Shown: in pieces, positions 37,201 to 47,365 of the stretch
Position numbering within the stretch: the first letter of the stretch is position 1
Layout: the number at the start of each line of letters is the position of its first letter
Origin: Paraburkholderia bonniea
Lineage (GTDB): Bacteria; Pseudomonadota; Gammaproteobacteria; Burkholderiales; Burkholderiaceae
Assembly: GCF_009455625.1 (NCBI RefSeq)
Contig: NZ_QPEQ01000001.1
Location: 682,001 to 746,000 of the forward strand
Direction of reading: 5' to 3'
Length of the DNA stretch: 64,000 bases
The notes under the pieces: generated by a model
Databases searched by the model: none
What the model saw: only the letters and a program-made list of their open reading frames with translations
What the model was told of the DNA's origin: nothing
Made by a program: the position numbers and the translations under genes

Positions 37201-38252
37201 CGAAAAAGCAGACGGCTCGGCCGCCCGCGACCACCGGCAAACCGCCAGTGGTCGAACAGGTCATCCACTTCATGAACAAGAAGATGCCGGGCAATCTGCC
37301 GAAAAAGACCGCCCGCGCGCTGCTCGATATTGAAGACAACAAGATCGTGCCGATCATCCGCAATCCGGCAACCACGAATGCGGATTCGGAAGCGGTGTTT
37401 TACTTTCCTGGTTGTGGCTCGGAGCGGCTGTTCTCGCAAGTGGGGCTGGCGACACAGGCGATGCTGTGGGAGGCGGGCGTGCAGACCGTGCTGCCGCCAG
37501 GTTATCTGTGCTGTGGTTATCCGCAACGCGGCTCGGGCCAGTTCGACAAGGCCGAGAAAATCGTTACAGACAACCGTGTGTTGTTTCACCGCATGGCCAA
37601 TACGCTGAACTACCTTGATATCAAGACGGTGGTGGTGTCGTGCGGCACGTGCTACGACCAGTTGGCGGGCTACGAATTCGACAAGATTTTTCCGGGTTGC
37701 CGGATTATCGACATTCACGAATTTCTGCTGGAAAAAGGGATTCGCCTGGAAGGGGTGAGCGGCATGCGCTACATGTACCACGACCCTTGCCACACGCCGA
37801 TCAAGACCATGGACCCGGTAACGCTGGTGAACCAGTTAATGGGTTCGGAGCACGACGGCTACCGGATCGAGAAAAACGACCGTTGCTGTGGCGAATCCGG
37901 CACGCTGGCGGTGACACGGCCTGATGTTTCGACTCAGGTGCGGTTTCGCAAGGAAGAGGAAATCCGCAAAGGAGCAGCCAAGCTGCGCAACATCCCGGTG
38001 GTGGCGCAGGGCGTTGCTGCAGGGGGGGCCCCTTCTGCTGCCGCGGCACCCGCGCCGGGCGGCGAACCTGGCGTGAAAATTCTGACGAGCTGCCCGTCCT
38101 GCTTGCAAGGGCTCTCGCGCTATAACGAAGACGCGGATATCGAGGCGGATTACATCGTGGTCGAGATTGCCCGCCATGTGCTGGGAGAAGACTGGATGGC
38201 CGATTATGTCCGGCGCGCCAATCATGGCGGAATTGAGCGTGTGCTGGTTTAA
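34206..38252 (+). CDS. Giant FAD/FMN-Fe-S oxidoreductase (DUF3683, FAD_binding_4, FAD-oxidase C, Fer4, CCG)
   Basis: A 1348-residue fusion enzyme common in Burkholderiales. Order: DUF3683 at the N-terminus ([19 protein letters not shown]), a coiled helical linker, a PCMH/FAD-binding domain ([17 protein letters not shown], ~223-240), a FAD-linked oxidase C-terminal domain ending in [10 protein letters not shown], two 4Fe-4S clusters ([11 protein letters not shown] at ~857 and [12 protein letters not shown] at ~918), and two CCG domains (FPGCG ~1070, CCGYPQ; DPCH, CCGESG). This layout matches D-lactate or D-2-hydroxyacid dehydrogenases fused to a GlpC/heterodisulfide-reductase-like module. The likely reaction is oxidation of a 2-hydroxy acid to the quinone pool, but the substrate is not known. 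The ATG at 34206 is chosen over 34170 (MSRAADS). Confidence 0.85.
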   Translation: MNAPQVFDPHGAAAAVAADPEPRLREIPYNYTSFSDREIVIRLLGDDAWSALAELRAERRTGRSARMLYEVLGDIWVVRRNPYLQDDLLDNPKRRALLIEALNHRLGEIEKRRRADLIEHANAAGIERAARVETLVAAARRAVEAFASEFDKTAELRRRATKVLGRCTQKDNIRFDGLSRVSHVTDATDWRVEYPFVVLTPDTEAEIAGLIKACFALGLTVIPRGGGTGYTGGAIPLTPFSAVINTEKLEQLGAVELTDLPGLTHKVATIFSGAGVVTRRVTEAAEQAGYVFAVDPTSLDASCIGGNVAMNAGGKKAVLWGTALDNLAWWRMVDPEGNWLEITRLEHNMGKIHDIPVARFELNWFDGAYAPGEKLLRTEKLDIEGRRFRKEGLGKDVTDKFLAGLPGVQKEGCDGLITSARWVLHKMPAHTRTVCLEFFGQAREAIPSIVEIKDFLFETSKQGGAILAGLEHLDERYLRAVGYATKSKRNAFPKMVLIGDIVGDDADAVAAATSEVVRMANSKSGEGFVAVSAEARKRFWLDRSRTAAIAKHTNAFKINEDVVIPLNRMGEYTDGIERINIELSIKNKLQLVDALDAFFRAGKLPLGKSDDANEIPSAELLEDRVQQALDLLKRVRERWAFVLEHLDRPLREAQHYLVQLGYEALAEKFADRVDGQAGVTVFDVAQDRTIRVSWKHELRAELRQIFNGGEFKPILDEAQAIHKQVLRGRVFVALHMHAGDGNVHTNLPVNSDNYEMLQDAHKAVARIMKLARSLDGVISGEHGIGITKLEFLTEDEIGEFRAYKQRVDPQGRFNAGKLLIGADLRNAYTPSFGLMGYESLIMQQSDIGAIADSIKDCLRCGKCKPVCATHVPRANLLYSPRNKILATSLLVEAFLYEEQTRRGVSIKHWEEFNDVADHCTVCHKCVTPCPVKIDFGDVTMNMRNLLRKMGKKKFNAGNAAGMFFLNATNPQTINLARAAMMGVGYKAQRLGNNLLKRFTKKQTARPPATTGKPPVVEQVIHFMNKKMPGNLPKKTARALLDIEDNKIVPIIRNPATTNADSEAVFYFPGCGSERLFSQVGLATQAMLWEAGVQTVLPPGYLCCGYPQRGSGQFDKAEKIVTDNRVLFHRMANTLNYLDIKTVVVSCGTCYDQLAGYEFDKIFPGCRIIDIHEFLLEKGIRLEGVSGMRYMYHDPCHTPIKTMDPVTLVNQLMGSEHDGYRIEKNDRCCGESGTLAVTRPDVSTQVRFRKEEEIRKGAAKLRNIPVVAQGVAAGGAPSAAAAPAPGGEPGVKILTSCPSCLQGLSRYNEDADIEADYIVVEIARHVLGEDWMADYVRRANHGGIERVLV

Positions 38253-38282
38253 TGGCGCGATAAACGTTTTCGTCTGGGGAAA

Positions 38283-38714
38283 ATGATGGACTGTGTACTG
38301 TGCCGTGAGGACGGTGGCGACGTGCTGTGGCAGGACGACACATTACGCGTTGTTCTGGCCAGCGAGCCCGATTATCCGGGCTTGTGCCGTGTGATCTGGA
38401 ATGCTCACGTAGCCGAGTTTTCAGAGATGCCTGTTGCCGGACGCGAGCACATGATGCGTGTGGTGTCCGCTGTTGAATGTGCGATGCGGCGCATTTTGCA
38501 GCCCATCAAAGTGAATCTGGCGAGTCTTGGCAACCAGGTGCCGCATATGCACTGGCACGTGATCCCCCGTTATTCGAATGACGCACACTTTCCGCTACCG
38601 ATCTGGGCACCACGCCAGCGCACGGTGTCGGAGGCATTACTCGCCTCGCGGCGGGCCCAGGCGACGCTGCTGCGCGATGCAGTGCGTCACGAAGTCGAAC
38701 AGGCACTCGCGTGA
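38283..38714 (+). CDS. HIT-family protein
   Basis: A 143-residue histidine-triad protein, a nucleotide-binding hydrolase/transferase fold. The triad is His88, His90 and His92 in HMHWHVIPR. The N-terminal Cys4/Cys7 pair (CVLC) is common in bacterial HIT proteins. Two tandem ATG codons (38283, 38286) are possible starts after TGGGGAAA. It begins 31 nt after the giant oxidoreductase and 8 nt before the DUF971 gene, so the three are probably co-transcribed. The substrate is unknown. Confidence 0.9.
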   Translation: MMDCVLCREDGGDVLWQDDTLRVVLASEPDYPGLCRVIWNAHVAEFSEMPVAGREHMMRVVSAVECAMRRILQPIKVNLASLGNQVPHMHWHVIPRYSNDAHFPLPIWAPRQRTVSEALLASRRAQATLLRDAVRHEVEQALA

Positions 38715-38721
38715 GGCGGCT

Positions 38722-39135
38722 ATGAGCGGACTGATGCCCGATACCCCGGTGCCGACAGGCGTGATTGTTCACGCGAAGTCGCGCGTGCTGGAACTGCAAT
38801 ATCCGAATGGCGAAAATTTCCGTGTGCCATTTGAGCTGTTACGGGTTTATTCCCCATCGGCCGAAGTGCGCGGCCATGGGCCCGGGCAGGAAGTGCTGCA
38901 GACGGGCAAGCGCGACGTCACTATTAGCGCGATTGAAGGCGTGGGTAATTACGCGTTACAGCCGCTTTTTTCCGATGGGCATTCCACGGGGCTGTATTCG
39001 TGGGACTTGCTGTACGACCTGGCGAGCCGCCAGGAGCAGCATTGGCGGGATTACCTGGCTCGTCTGGAAGCGGCTGGCGTGCAGCGTGATGCGCCGATGA
39101 CGGCGGCACGTCCCGCATCTGGCCACTGCCACTGA
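38722..39135 (+). CDS. DUF971 protein (gamma-butyrobetaine hydroxylase-like N-terminal domain)
   Basis: A 137-residue DUF971 protein, a small domain also found at the N-terminus of gamma-butyrobetaine hydroxylases and sometimes linked to Fe-S assembly. Conserved segments are [28 protein letters not shown] and [20 protein letters not shown]. The start is ATG 38722, 8 nt after the HIT stop; the frame extends back into the HIT gene but that part is a shadow. The extreme C-terminus ends HCH, a possible metal-binding tail. It sits just upstream of ubiE, a widely kept pairing in Burkholderia. Confidence 0.88.
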   Translation: MSGLMPDTPVPTGVIVHAKSRVLELQYPNGENFRVPFELLRVYSPSAEVRGHGPGQEVLQTGKRDVTISAIEGVGNYALQPLFSDGHSTGLYSWDLLYDLASRQEQHWRDYLARLEAAGVQRDAPMTAARPASGHCH

Positions 39136-39229
39136 TTCTCCCGCTATCCACAGGCTGGTACGATTCGGCCTCAAGCCGCTCCCAGCGCGGCGCTACACCT
39201 TGGAACAACACGCTAAAGGACCCAGCGCG

Positions 39230-39961
39230 ATGAGCAAAACTCACTTCGGCTTTCAGACCGTTGACGAGCAGGAAAAAGCGAAGAAAGTGGCGGGCGTGTT
39301 TCATTCCGTCGCCACGAACTACGACTTGATGAACGATCTGATGTCGGGCGGATTGCACCGGGCATGGAAGATGTTCACGATTGCCCAGGCGAATGTACGG
39401 CCAGGTTTCAAGGTGCTCGATCTTGCGGGCGGCACGGGCGATCTGTCGAAAGCTTTTGCCCGTAAGGCAGGCTCCACAGGCGAGGTCTGGCTGACCGACA
39501 TCAACGAATCCATGCTGCGCGTAGGCCGTGACCGCTTGCTCGATAAAGGCGTGGTTACGCCAGCATTGCTGTGCGATGCCGAGAAAATTCCGTTTCCTGA
39601 CAATTACTTCGACGTGGTGACCGTTGCTTTTGGTTTGCGCAATATGACCCACAAAGATGCAGCACTTGCTGAAATGCGCCGCGTGCTCAAACCCGCAGGA
39701 CGTTTGTTAGTGCTTGAATTTTCTAAGGTCTGGGAGCCGCTGAAAAAGGCTTACGACGTGTACTCGTTCAAGGTTCTGCCGTGGCTTGGCGATCGTTTTG
39801 CCAAGGACTCGGAGAGCTACCGTTATCTGGCGGAATCGATCCGGATGCATCCAGATCAGGAAACCTTAAAAAAAATGATGGAAGAGGCAGGGCTCGACGC
39901 TGTCAAATATTACAATTTGTCAGCAGGTGTGGTAGCGTTGCACGTGGGGACCAAATACTAG
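39230..39961 (+). CDS. ubiE: Ubiquinone/menaquinone C-methyltransferase UbiE
   Basis: UbiE performs the C-methylation of the demethoxyquinol intermediate in ubiquinone synthesis. The 243-residue protein has the S-adenosylmethionine motif [11 protein letters not shown], the second family motif [15 protein letters not shown], and the [14 protein letters not shown] segment. The ATG at 39230 has AAAGGA nine bases upstream; an earlier in-frame TTG at 39200 would add ten residues and is less likely. ubiJ and ubiB are a little downstream, forming a quinone synthesis block interrupted only by a Tim44-like gene. Confidence 0.96.
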   Translation: MSKTHFGFQTVDEQEKAKKVAGVFHSVATNYDLMNDLMSGGLHRAWKMFTIAQANVRPGFKVLDLAGGTGDLSKAFARKAGSTGEVWLTDINESMLRVGRDRLLDKGVVTPALLCDAEKIPFPDNYFDVVTVAFGLRNMTHKDAALAEMRRVLKPAGRLLVLEFSKVWEPLKKAYDVYSFKVLPWLGDRFAKDSESYRYLAESIRMHPDQETLKKMMEEAGLDAVKYYNLSAGVVALHVGTKY

Positions 39962-39999
39962 CGTTCCTACTCCATCAGTTTTATAAGGAAAACTCAAAA

Positions 40000-41013
40000 A
40001 TGTCCGATTCACGTGCGTTATCTTCCAAAAAAAGACCGGGTTCGTGGGCGAGAAGAATCGGACTGGTTGCGATGGTGGGTTTGATTACCGTTGGCACGCT
40101 AGCCTCGCTGGACGCTGAAGCAAAGCGTATGGGCGGCAGCCGTAGTATGGGGCGTCAGTCAACCACCATGCAGCGCCAGTCACCGCCGCCGGCCCAGCCG
40201 TCGCAATCCCAGTCAGCTCAATCCGCCCAGGCCACGCGTGCTCAAGCCGCCCCTGGCGCTGCAGCGGCCGCGCCTAACCGTTCGCGCTGGCTTGGCCCGA
40301 TTGCCGGCCTCGCAGCCGGTCTGGGTATTGCCGCTTTGCTGTCCCACTTTGGTTTAGGCGAGGCCTTTGCAGGTGCCATGGCCAATTTCATCATCATTGC
40401 GCTGATTGCAATGGTCGGCATCTGGCTTATCCGTAAATTCATGAATCGCAAGCGTAATGCGGGCACACCGGCGTATGCCGGATCAGGCGCTACGCTGAAT
40501 GCTGGTGGCACGGGTTACAACCACGGGCTGGGCAATCCAGGCAATACAACTGCTTCGGGCTCGCATTTTGGCTTGCAAGGCAATTTGCCGGGTGGCCAGC
40601 CTGTTGCGCAAGATCTGGGCGCGACTGCTTCGATCCCGGCTGATTTCGACACGGAAGCCTTTGTGCGGAATGCGAAGGTTTACTTTGTCCGTTTGCAGGC
40701 AGCATGGGACGCGGGCAACATGGACGACATTCGTGAATTCACTACGCCTGAGATGTTTGCTGAAGTGAAGGTCGATCTCGATTCGCGCGGCGCGCAGCCT
40801 AACCAGACTGATGTGGTGCAACTGAATGCCGATTTGCTGGGCGTCGAAGATCGCGGCACGGAGTACTTTGCCAGCGTGCGTTTTTCGGGGCTGATCCGCG
40901 AATCGGCCAATGCTGCAGCGGAGCCTTTCAGCGAAATCTGGAACCTGTCCAAATCAACCCGCACCGGCGAAGGCTGGCTGCTCGCAGGGATTCAGCAAGT
41001 TACCACCCACTAG
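40000..41013 (+). CDS. Tim44-like domain membrane protein
   Basis: A 337-residue envelope protein. It has an N-terminal signal or anchor segment (IGLVAMVGLITVGTLASL, ~20-38), a Ser/Gln/Ala/Pro-rich linker (~45-95), two hydrophobic helices (GPIAGLAAGLGIAALLSHF and FIIIALIAMVGIWLI) and a C-terminal Tim44-like domain from about residue 210, ending GEGWLLAGIQQV. Tim44-like domains bind membranes or partner proteins; the bacterial role is unclear. The ATG at 40000 has AAGGAAAA upstream. It lies between ubiE and ubiJ-ubiB and is followed by a strong terminator. Confidence 0.85.
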   Translation: MSDSRALSSKKRPGSWARRIGLVAMVGLITVGTLASLDAEAKRMGGSRSMGRQSTTMQRQSPPPAQPSQSQSAQSAQATRAQAAPGAAAAAPNRSRWLGPIAGLAAGLGIAALLSHFGLGEAFAGAMANFIIIALIAMVGIWLIRKFMNRKRNAGTPAYAGSGATLNAGGTGYNHGLGNPGNTTASGSHFGLQGNLPGGQPVAQDLGATASIPADFDTEAFVRNAKVYFVRLQAAWDAGNMDDIREFTTPEMFAEVKVDLDSRGAQPNQTDVVQLNADLLGVEDRGTEYFASVRFSGLIRESANAAAEPFSEIWNLSKSTRTGEGWLLAGIQQVTTH

Positions 41014-41078
41014 GGCGTTTGCTTTGTTCCTTAGCCGTTCGGTGTAACGGGCCTGACACCGAACGGACGTTACAATAG

Positions 41079-41113
41079 AAACCCGCGCGGACATTTGTCC
41101 GCGCGGGTTTTTT
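41079..41113 (+). terminator. Strong terminator before ubiJ
   Basis: Perfect 14-bp stem AAACCCGCGCGGAC / GTCCGCGCGGGTTT with loop ATTT and a further T run, ending 13 bp before the ubiJ start. TACAAT at 41071 just before it could be a -10 element, which would place the hairpin in a leader transcript. Confidence 0.85.
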
Positions 41114-41125
41114 CTTGCCAATTCA

Positions 41126-41770
41126 ATGACCTTCGCTGCCAAGCCCTTTGCCGCTGCTGTTAATCATCTGCTTGCCCGTGAATCATGGGCCCGTGAACGC
41201 CTCACACCCTACGCTGGTAAAACAGCGCGGCTGGCGTGTGCTAGCGTCGAGCTGCTTTTGCAGGTGCAGCCGGACGGTCATCTAGGTGCCATTACGCAAG
41301 ATGAGGCGCAGCAAGTCGATGTCACCATCGCTGTGCCGGGTGAGGCACTACCTGTGTTTCTCCAGGGCGGCCAGGCTGCGGTGATGAAGCACGTAAAAAT
41401 TGAAGGCGATGCAGAGTTTGCGACAGTGATCGCTCGTCTGGCGGAACATTTGCGCTGGGAGCCAGAAGAAGACCTAGCCCGTTTTTTGGGTGACGCACCG
41501 GCGTGGCGTCTGGCCACGCTGGCGCGTTCAGCCGATCAGCAAGCGCGCCGGGCCGGACGCAATCTGCTCGAAACCGTTGTTGAATATCTGCTTGAGGAGA
41601 ATCCGCAACTGGTGCGCAGTGCCGCGCTCGATACATTTAATACAGAGCTCGCGCGGGTTCGAGACACGCTGGCGCGTGTCGACAAGCGCGTCGAGCGTCT
41701 TGAACGGGCGATGGAGAGTGGTTTGGCGCGTTCGCTGAACGACGCTTCCACGTTGCGTCGTACCCGCTAG
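41126..41770 (+). CDS. ubiJ: Ubiquinone biosynthesis accessory factor UbiJ (SCP2 domain)
   Basis: UbiJ is a lipid-binding scaffold of the Ubi metabolon that holds polyprenylated quinone intermediates. The 214-residue protein has an SCP2-type sterol-carrier domain (~15-115, including [19 protein letters not shown]) and a C-terminal helical/coiled region ([20 protein letters not shown]) typical of UbiJ. It is followed 14 nt later by ubiB, the usual ubiJ-ubiB pair. The start lies just after a strong hairpin with no clear Shine-Dalgarno, so it may be poorly translated or have its promoter near 41050-41076. Confidence 0.88.
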   Translation: MTFAAKPFAAAVNHLLARESWARERLTPYAGKTARLACASVELLLQVQPDGHLGAITQDEAQQVDVTIAVPGEALPVFLQGGQAAVMKHVKIEGDAEFATVIARLAEHLRWEPEEDLARFLGDAPAWRLATLARSADQQARRAGRNLLETVVEYLLEENPQLVRSAALDTFNTELARVRDTLARVDKRVERLERAMESGLARSLNDASTLRRTR

Positions 41771-41784
41771 TCCCCGGGCATCTC

Positions 41785-43362
41785 ATGCGTTTTCTGCGTT
41801 TTCTCAAGATTTTATTCACCGTTATTCGCTTTGGCCTTGACGAGATGATGCTGGGGCGCGTCAACGACCGGCGCGTCCGGTTGCTGGTGCGCATCACCAC
41901 CGTTGGCCGCAAGTTCGAGCAACCGCCCGGCGTGCGCTTGCGTCTTGCGCTCGAAAGTCTTGGGCCGATATTCGTCAAATTTGGTCAGGTGCTGTCTACC
42001 CGGCGCGATCTATTGCCCGTGGATATCGCAGATGAGCTGGCCAAGCTGCAAGATCAGGTGCCGTCTTTCGATTCAGACGTGGCCATTGCGATTATCGAAA
42101 AGGCGCTGGGTGCGTCGGTGACTCAGGTGTTTGATGACTTTGAGCGGGTGCCGGTGGCCAGTGCGTCGATTGCGCAAGTGCACTTCGCCAGACTCAAATC
42201 GGGCGTGCATGCAGGCAAATCAGTGGCGGTCAAAGTGTTGCGCCCCGGCATGCTGCCCGTGATCGACTCAGATCTGGCTCTCCTGCGTGACGTTGCTGTG
42301 TGGGCGGAGCGCTTGTGGGCTGACGGCAAACGGCTCAAGCCGCGTGAAGTTGTCGCTGAATTCGACAAATATCTGCACGACGAACTCGATCTGACACGCG
42401 AAGCCGCAAACGCTAGTCAGTTGCGGCGTAATTTTGCCGGCCTGGACTTGCTGCTCGTGCCCGAAATGTACTGGGAGTTCTGTACGCCAAATGTGCTGGT
42501 GATGGAACGGATGGTGGGCGTGCCAATCAGCCAGGTGGATACCTTGCGTGCGGCGGGGGTCGATATTCCGAAGCTCGCGCGAGAAGGCGTCGAGATCTTT
42601 TTTACCCAGGTGTTCCGTGATGGCTTTTTCCACGCCGACATGCATCCGGGCAATATTCAGGTCAGCTTGGCCCAGGCGCATTTTGGGCGCTACATTGCGC
42701 TGGATTTCGGCATTGTCGGAGCCTTGTCTGATTTCGATAAAAACTATCTCGCGCAAAATTTTCTGGCGTTCTTCAAGCGCGATTACCATCGCGTCGCCAC
42801 GCTGCATCTAGAGTCCGGCTGGGTGCCACCTACCACTCGCGTCGAAGAACTCGAAAGCGCGATCCGTGCCGTATGCGAGCCCTATTTTGACCGGGCGCTC
42901 AAAGACATTTCGCTGGGCCAGGTGCTGATGCGGTTATTTTCGACGTCGCGCCGTTTCAATGTTGAGATTCAGCCGCAACTAGTGCTGTTGCAAAAAACCA
43001 TGCTCAATGTTGAAGGGCTAGGCCGCTCACTAGATCCCGAGCTTGATTTGTGGAAAACCGCCAAACCGTATCTTGAGCGCTGGATGACTGAACAGATTGG
43101 CCTGCGCGGCTGGTATGAGCGGTTCAGGATCGAGGCACCGCAGTGGAGCAAGACCTTGCCGCAATTGCCGCGCCTGGTTCATCAGATGCTGCTGGAGCAC
43201 CACGAAGGGCAGCGCGGGGCGAATGATGAGGTTCTGCGCCAGATCTTGCGGCAGCAGCGGCGCACCAACCGGGTATTGGTTGGCGCACTGGTGTTCGGTA
43301 TCGCGGTGGGCGCTGGGGCGGTGGCGGCGCATACCTGGCTGGCATTTGCGCATGTGGGTTGA
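41785..43362 (+). CDS. ubiB: Ubiquinone biosynthesis protein kinase-like ATPase UbiB
   Basis: UbiB is an atypical ADCK/ABC1 kinase-fold ATPase at the inner membrane needed for ubiquinone synthesis. The 525-residue protein has the signature KxGQ motif (Lys65-Gln68 in FVKFGQ), the alanine-rich nucleotide loop ASASIAQVH, the VAVKVLRPG lysine strand, HADMHPGN catalytic loop and LDFGIVG metal loop. A hydrophobic C-terminal helix ([20 protein letters not shown]) anchors it. It follows ubiJ by 14 nt. Confidence 0.96.
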   Translation: MRFLRFLKILFTVIRFGLDEMMLGRVNDRRVRLLVRITTVGRKFEQPPGVRLRLALESLGPIFVKFGQVLSTRRDLLPVDIADELAKLQDQVPSFDSDVAIAIIEKALGASVTQVFDDFERVPVASASIAQVHFARLKSGVHAGKSVAVKVLRPGMLPVIDSDLALLRDVAVWAERLWADGKRLKPREVVAEFDKYLHDELDLTREAANASQLRRNFAGLDLLLVPEMYWEFCTPNVLVMERMVGVPISQVDTLRAAGVDIPKLAREGVEIFFTQVFRDGFFHADMHPGNIQVSLAQAHFGRYIALDFGIVGALSDFDKNYLAQNFLAFFKRDYHRVATLHLESGWVPPTTRVEELESAIRAVCEPYFDRALKDISLGQVLMRLFSTSRRFNVEIQPQLVLLQKTMLNVEGLGRSLDPELDLWKTAKPYLERWMTEQIGLRGWYERFRIEAPQWSKTLPQLPRLVHQMLLEHHEGQRGANDEVLRQILRQQRRTNRVLVGALVFGIAVGAGAVAAHTWLAFAHVG

Positions 43363-43404
43363 GCTGTGGGCCGGTGGTTTATGGCTTTAGATTCAGGAGT
43401 AGGC

Positions 43405-44040
43405 ATGAGTGATAAACCAGCCGCGCCTCAGTTGCCCGCTGTCGCAGCGGGTTTTGCCACGCGTGATCCAGAATCTCCCACATTCTGGGACGAACGTTTT
43501 CAGAACGGCTTTATTCCGTGGGACCAAGCGGGTGTTCCACTGGCGTTCAAGGTTTTTGCTTCGGGCCATGCACAGGCGAAGGTCCTGATTCCAGGTTGTG
43601 GCAATGCCTGGGAGGCGCTTTGGCTGGCTCAGCAGGGCATAGCTGTGCAGGCGATTGATTTTTCGGCGCAGGCAGTGATGGCGGCACGGGCCCAGTTGGG
43701 TGACTACGCCAGTGTTGTCGGGCAGGCTGACTTCTTCACATTTCAGCCGCTGTTTCCTCCTGACTGGATTTATGAGCGGGCATTTTTGTGTGCGTTGCCC
43801 AAAGCCAGGCGGGCTGACTATGCGGCGCGCATGGCAGCGCTTTTGCCGCCTGGTGGCTTGCTCGCGGGGTTTTTCTTTTTCGGCGAAACCCTTAAAGGCC
43901 CGCCATTTGGAATCAGCCGCGACGAACTTGACGCGTTACTCGCGCCACATTTTGAGCTGCTTGAAGACGCGCCTGTAACCGATTCGATTCCTGTTTTTGC
44001 CGGCCGTGAGCGCTGGCTGACATGGCGTCGGCGTGGATGA
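43405..44040 (+). CDS. Thiopurine S-methyltransferase (TPMT) family methyltransferase
   Basis: A 211-residue SAM-dependent methyltransferase of the TPMT family. It shows the family opening FWDERFQNGFIPWDQAGVP, motif I VLIPGCGNAWEAL, the acidic loop IDFSAQAV and the C-terminal FFFGETLKGPPFGIS. The ATG at 43405 with GGAG upstream is preferred to an in-frame ATG at 43366. It follows ubiB by 42 nt and could be on the same transcript. Bacterial members may methylate thiols, selenium or tellurium compounds; the substrate here is not known. Confidence 0.85.
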   Translation: MSDKPAAPQLPAVAAGFATRDPESPTFWDERFQNGFIPWDQAGVPLAFKVFASGHAQAKVLIPGCGNAWEALWLAQQGIAVQAIDFSAQAVMAARAQLGDYASVVGQADFFTFQPLFPPDWIYERAFLCALPKARRADYAARMAALLPPGGLLAGFFFFGETLKGPPFGISRDELDALLAPHFELLEDAPVTDSIPVFAGRERWLTWRRRG

Positions 44041-44154
44041 TGTTCTTCTGATCGTTCGATCGCGCCACAACCTGGGGCATAGACGCTGGCCGTAGCGGCC
44101 AGACGCAGTTCGCCCTAGCCATCCAGCCATGCCGGTGAGCCTGTTGTTTGCAGC

Positions 44155-44160
44155 TATAAT
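44155..44160 (+). promoter_or_regulatory. TATAAT -10 element before fmdB-DUF502-aspS
   Basis: A perfect TATAAT 45 bp before the FmdB-type start in a 165-bp gap. No convincing -35 hexamer lies 16-18 bp upstream, so it is only a likely promoter. Confidence 0.45.
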
Positions 44161-44205
44161 TCAAGGCTTTGCTGGCGTTTACTCGAATTTTGTAGGGAAA
44201 AGATC

Positions 44206-44601
44206 ATGCCGATCTACGCTTACCGTTGTGAATCATGTGGTTTTGCAAAAGACGTATTGCAGAAGATGAGTGACACGCCACTGCATCAATGTCCCGAGTG
44301 TGGAAAAGACGCCTTTCGCAAGCAGGTGACGGCAGCAGGCTTTCAGTTGAAGGGGTCTGGCTGGTATGTCACCGATTTTCGCAGCAACGGCAGCGCACCA
44401 GCCAGTGCCAAACCAGCGGCTAATGCCGAGGCGGGTGAAGGCTCTGCTTCTGCTGCCGCCAGCGAATCCAGCAGCACGGGGGCGGCAACAGACGGCGCGG
44501 CGAGCACCGCGGCCACGGGCTCAACCAGTGCCGCGGCACCTGCAGCAACATCTGCACCAGCACCAGCACCGGCGGCTGCCAGCACGACAGGCGGTACTTA
44601 G
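44206..44601 (+). CDS. FmdB-family zinc ribbon protein
   Basis: A 131-residue small protein with an N-terminal CxxC...CxxC zinc ribbon (Cys8, Cys11, Cys29, Cys32; start MPIYAYRCESCG) of the FmdB/putative regulatory family. After the conserved KGSGWYVTDF the remaining ~65 residues are low-complexity Ala/Ser/Thr/Pro. Members are proposed regulators, from a link to formamidase genes, but the function is not established. It is the first gene of the conserved run fmdB-DUF502-aspS-nudB-clsB. Confidence 0.88.
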   Translation: MPIYAYRCESCGFAKDVLQKMSDTPLHQCPECGKDAFRKQVTAAGFQLKGSGWYVTDFRSNGSAPASAKPAANAEAGEGSASAAASESSSTGAATDGAASTAATGSTSAAAPAATSAPAPAPAAASTTGGT

Positions 44602-44676
44602 CCGTTTTGTCACCAGAAGGTGCGTTAATGTGGTTTCTGCCCCGGTTCGGGGCAGTTTTTGTGGCGGTATAACGCG

Positions 44677-45339
44677 ATGATGAAAAAGGCAACGTTCAAA
44701 TCAGTGTTTTTGACTGGTCTGCTGGTACTAGTGCCGCTGGCGATCACACTGTGGGTGCTCGGCCTGATTATTGGCACGATGGACCAGACCTTGCTGTTGC
44801 TGCCCGACGTCTGGCAGCCTGAGCGAGCACTTGGGTTCCGTTTGCCGGGGCTGGGAGCGGTGCTGACGCTGGCTTTTATCTTCGTCGTTGGCCTGTTCAC
44901 ACAAAATTTCGTGGGCCAGAAGCTGGTGAAGTGGTGGGAGCAGATCGTGGCCCACATTCCGGTTGTCGGACCGATTTATTCCAGCGTCAAACAGGTATCG
45001 GACACTTTGCTGTCGAGCAGCGGCAATGCCTTTCGCAAGGCGCTTTTGATCGAATATCCACGCAAGGGGTCTTACACCATTGGGTTTCTCACCGGGGTGC
45101 CGGGTGGTGATGTGGTGAACCACCTGACGCAAGAGCACGTCAGCGTGTATGTGCCCACCACGCCCAATCCAACGTCGGGCTTTTTTCTGATGATGCCGAG
45201 AAGCGAAGTGATTGAGCTCGACATGACCGTTGATGCCGCGCTCAAATACATTGTTTCGATGGGCGTCGTCGCTCCTGCGGCACCTTCTGTGCAGCAATCC
45301 AGCCAGCCGGCGCGCCGGGTGGTTGATCCGCCACTGTAA
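44677..45339 (+). CDS. DUF502 membrane protein
   Basis: A 220-residue DUF502 protein with two N-terminal transmembrane helices ([19 protein letters not shown] and [16 protein letters not shown]) and the family motif [19 protein letters not shown] cytosolic beta-rich domain follows ([24 protein letters not shown]). Its function is unknown. The start is taken at ATG 44677 (MMKKATFK), a double ATG; a GTG at 44659 is also in frame. It sits between fmdB and aspS in a run conserved in Burkholderia. Confidence 0.87.
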   Translation: MMKKATFKSVFLTGLLVLVPLAITLWVLGLIIGTMDQTLLLLPDVWQPERALGFRLPGLGAVLTLAFIFVVGLFTQNFVGQKLVKWWEQIVAHIPVVGPIYSSVKQVSDTLLSSSGNAFRKALLIEYPRKGSYTIGFLTGVPGGDVVNHLTQEHVSVYVPTTPNPTSGFFLMMPRSEVIELDMTVDAALKYIVSMGVVAPAAPSVQQSSQPARRVVDPPL

Positions 45340-45406
45340 CGAATGCCGGTGTGCGCGACTGGGTCGGGCACACTGTTCACCTTGTACAAAACAAAAGACA
45401 AACATC

Positions 45407-47206
45407 ATGCCGATGAGATCTGAATACTGCGGTCTGGTGACCGAGCAACTGCTGGGCCAGACTGTTTCGCTGTGTGGCTGGGTTCATCGTCGACGCGACC
45501 ACGGTGGCGTCATTTTTATTGACCTGCGTGACCGTGAGGGCCTGGTTCAGGTCGTATGCGATCCTGATCGCGCCGAGATGTTCAAGGCGGCTGAAGGGGT
45601 GCGCAATGAATTCTGCGTCCAGATCACCGGTGTGGTGCGTAGCCGCCCGGAAGGCACGATCAATAACAGCCTGAAAAGCGGCAAGATTGAGGTGCTGTGC
45701 CACGAACTGACGGTGCTCAACCCGTCGATCACGCCGCCGTTCCCGCTGGACGACGACAACCTGTCCGAAACAACTCGCCTGACCCATCGGGTGCTTGATT
45801 TACGCCGCCCGCAAATGCAGCACAACTTGCGGCTGCGTTATCGCGTGGCGATGGAAGTGCGCAAGTATCTCGATGCACAGGGTTTCATCGACATCGAAAC
45901 TCCGATGTTGACGAAAAGCACGCCCGAGGGTGCCCGCGATTACCTCGTGCCGTCGCGTACCAATCCAGGCCAGTTCTTCGCGCTGCCGCAGTCGCCACAA
46001 CTCTTCAAACAGTTGCTGATGGTGGCGAACTTCGATCGCTACTATCAGATCGTCAAATGCTTCCGCGACGAAGATCTGCGTGCTGACCGCCAGCCTGAAT
46101 TCACGCAGATCGATTGCGAAACCTCGTTTTTGAGCGAGCAGGAAATTCGTGACCTGTTCGAAGCGATGATTCGTCACGTGTTCCAGGCGGCGCTTGATGT
46201 CGACCTGGGCGAAAAATTCCCGGTGATGCTGTATTCGGAAGCCATGCGCCGTTTTGGCTCCGACAAGCCAGATTTGCGTGTGAAGCTCGAATTCACTGAT
46301 TTGACCGACGCGGTTAAAGATGTCGAATTCAAGGTGTTCAGCACGCCCGCCAATGCCAAAGATGGGCGCGTTGCGGCGCTGCGGGTGCCGAAGGGCGGTG
46401 AGCTTTCGCGTGGCGATATCGACAGCTATACCGAATTCGTGCGTATTTATGGTGCCAAGGGCCTTGCGTGGATCAAGGTCAATGAAGTGGCGAAGGGCCG
46501 TGATGGCTTGCAAAGTCCGATCGTCAAGAATCTGCACGACGCAGCGGTGGCCGCCATTATCGAGCGTACCGGCGCGCAAGATGGCGACATCATTTTCTTC
46601 GCGGCTGACCGGGCGAAGGTCGTGAACGACAGCCTCGGCGCGTTGCGTCTGAAGATTGGGCATTCCGAATTCGGCAAGGCTAATGGGCTGGTTGAAACAG
46701 GCTGGAAGCCGTTATGGGTGATCGACTTCCCGATGTTCGAATACGACGAGGAAGAAAACCGCTACGTCGCGGCGCACCATCCGTTCACCAGCCCGAAAGA
46801 TGAACATCTTGAGTACCTCGAAACCGATCCTGGCCGCTGTCTGGCCAAAGCCTACGACATGGTGCTGAATGGCTGGGAGATCGGCGGCGGCTCCGTGCGG
46901 ATTTATCAGGAAGAAGTGCAGAGCAAGGTGTTCCGCGCGCTCAAGATCAGTGCTGAAGAAGCGCAGATCAAGTTCGGCTTCCTGCTTGATGCGCTGCAGT
47001 ACGGCGCGCCGCCCCATGGCGGGATCGCGTTTGGCCTCGACCGCATCATCACGATGATGGCCGGTGCCGATTCGATTCGGGACGTGATTGCATTCCCGAA
47101 AACACAACGTGCTCAATGTTTGTTGACGCAGGCTCCGAGCGAAGTAGACGAGCGTCAATTGCGCGAGTTGCATATCCGTTTGCGTCAGCCAGAACAAAAG
47201 GCATAA
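45407..47206 (+). CDS. aspS: Aspartyl-tRNA synthetase, probably non-discriminating (Asp/Asn)
   Basis: AspS charges tRNA(Asp); non-discriminating forms also make Asp-tRNA(Asn), which GatCAB then amidates. The 599-residue bacterial-type enzyme has the N-terminal OB anticodon-binding domain, the class II motifs ([18 protein letters not shown] and the C-terminal GLDRI), the flipping loop [14 protein letters not shown] and a GAD insertion. Two positions known to set tRNA specificity in Pseudomonas AspRS are of the non-discriminating type here: His32 (RRRDHGG; E. coli has RRRDLGS) and Gly83 (RPEG; E. coli has RDEK). ATG 45407 is used; the frame upstream overlaps DUF502. It is followed by a strong terminator. 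Confidence 0.96.
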   Translation: MPMRSEYCGLVTEQLLGQTVSLCGWVHRRRDHGGVIFIDLRDREGLVQVVCDPDRAEMFKAAEGVRNEFCVQITGVVRSRPEGTINNSLKSGKIEVLCHELTVLNPSITPPFPLDDDNLSETTRLTHRVLDLRRPQMQHNLRLRYRVAMEVRKYLDAQGFIDIETPMLTKSTPEGARDYLVPSRTNPGQFFALPQSPQLFKQLLMVANFDRYYQIVKCFRDEDLRADRQPEFTQIDCETSFLSEQEIRDLFEAMIRHVFQAALDVDLGEKFPVMLYSEAMRRFGSDKPDLRVKLEFTDLTDAVKDVEFKVFSTPANAKDGRVAALRVPKGGELSRGDIDSYTEFVRIYGAKGLAWIKVNEVAKGRDGLQSPIVKNLHDAAVAAIIERTGAQDGDIIFFAADRAKVVNDSLGALRLKIGHSEFGKANGLVETGWKPLWVIDFPMFEYDEEENRYVAAHHPFTSPKDEHLEYLETDPGRCLAKAYDMVLNGWEIGGGSVRIYQEEVQSKVFRALKISAEEAQIKFGFLLDALQYGAPPHGGIAFGLDRIITMMAGADSIRDVIAFPKTQRAQCLLTQAPSEVDERQLRELHIRLRQPEQKA

Positions 47207-47229
47207 GTCGAACGGTCTTACCCGCATCG

Positions 47230-47274
47230 GCAAAAAAGAGAAAAGGCGCATCACGCGCCTTTTCTCTTTTTTGC
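47230..47274. terminator. Bidirectional terminator after aspS
   Basis: A perfect 20-bp stem (47230-47249 with 47255-47274) around a 5-nt loop ATCAC. The GC core GGCGC/GCGCC is flanked by A-rich and T-rich arms, so it terminates in either direction. Confidence 0.93.
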
Positions 47275-47365
47275 GCTACAGTCGGCCGGTGCTGCTTGTT
47301 CCAATCTGTCTGAATTCCCCCCAAATTCTCCGAAACGTGTGCCGGTGCGCGGCACCTTTTTCTCC

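Noticed and set aside
34188-37793. Minus-strand frames of 414 and 494 codons under the giant oxidoreductase
   Set aside because: The plus-strand frame carries all FAD, Fe-S and CCG motifs; the antisense products have no recognisable features.
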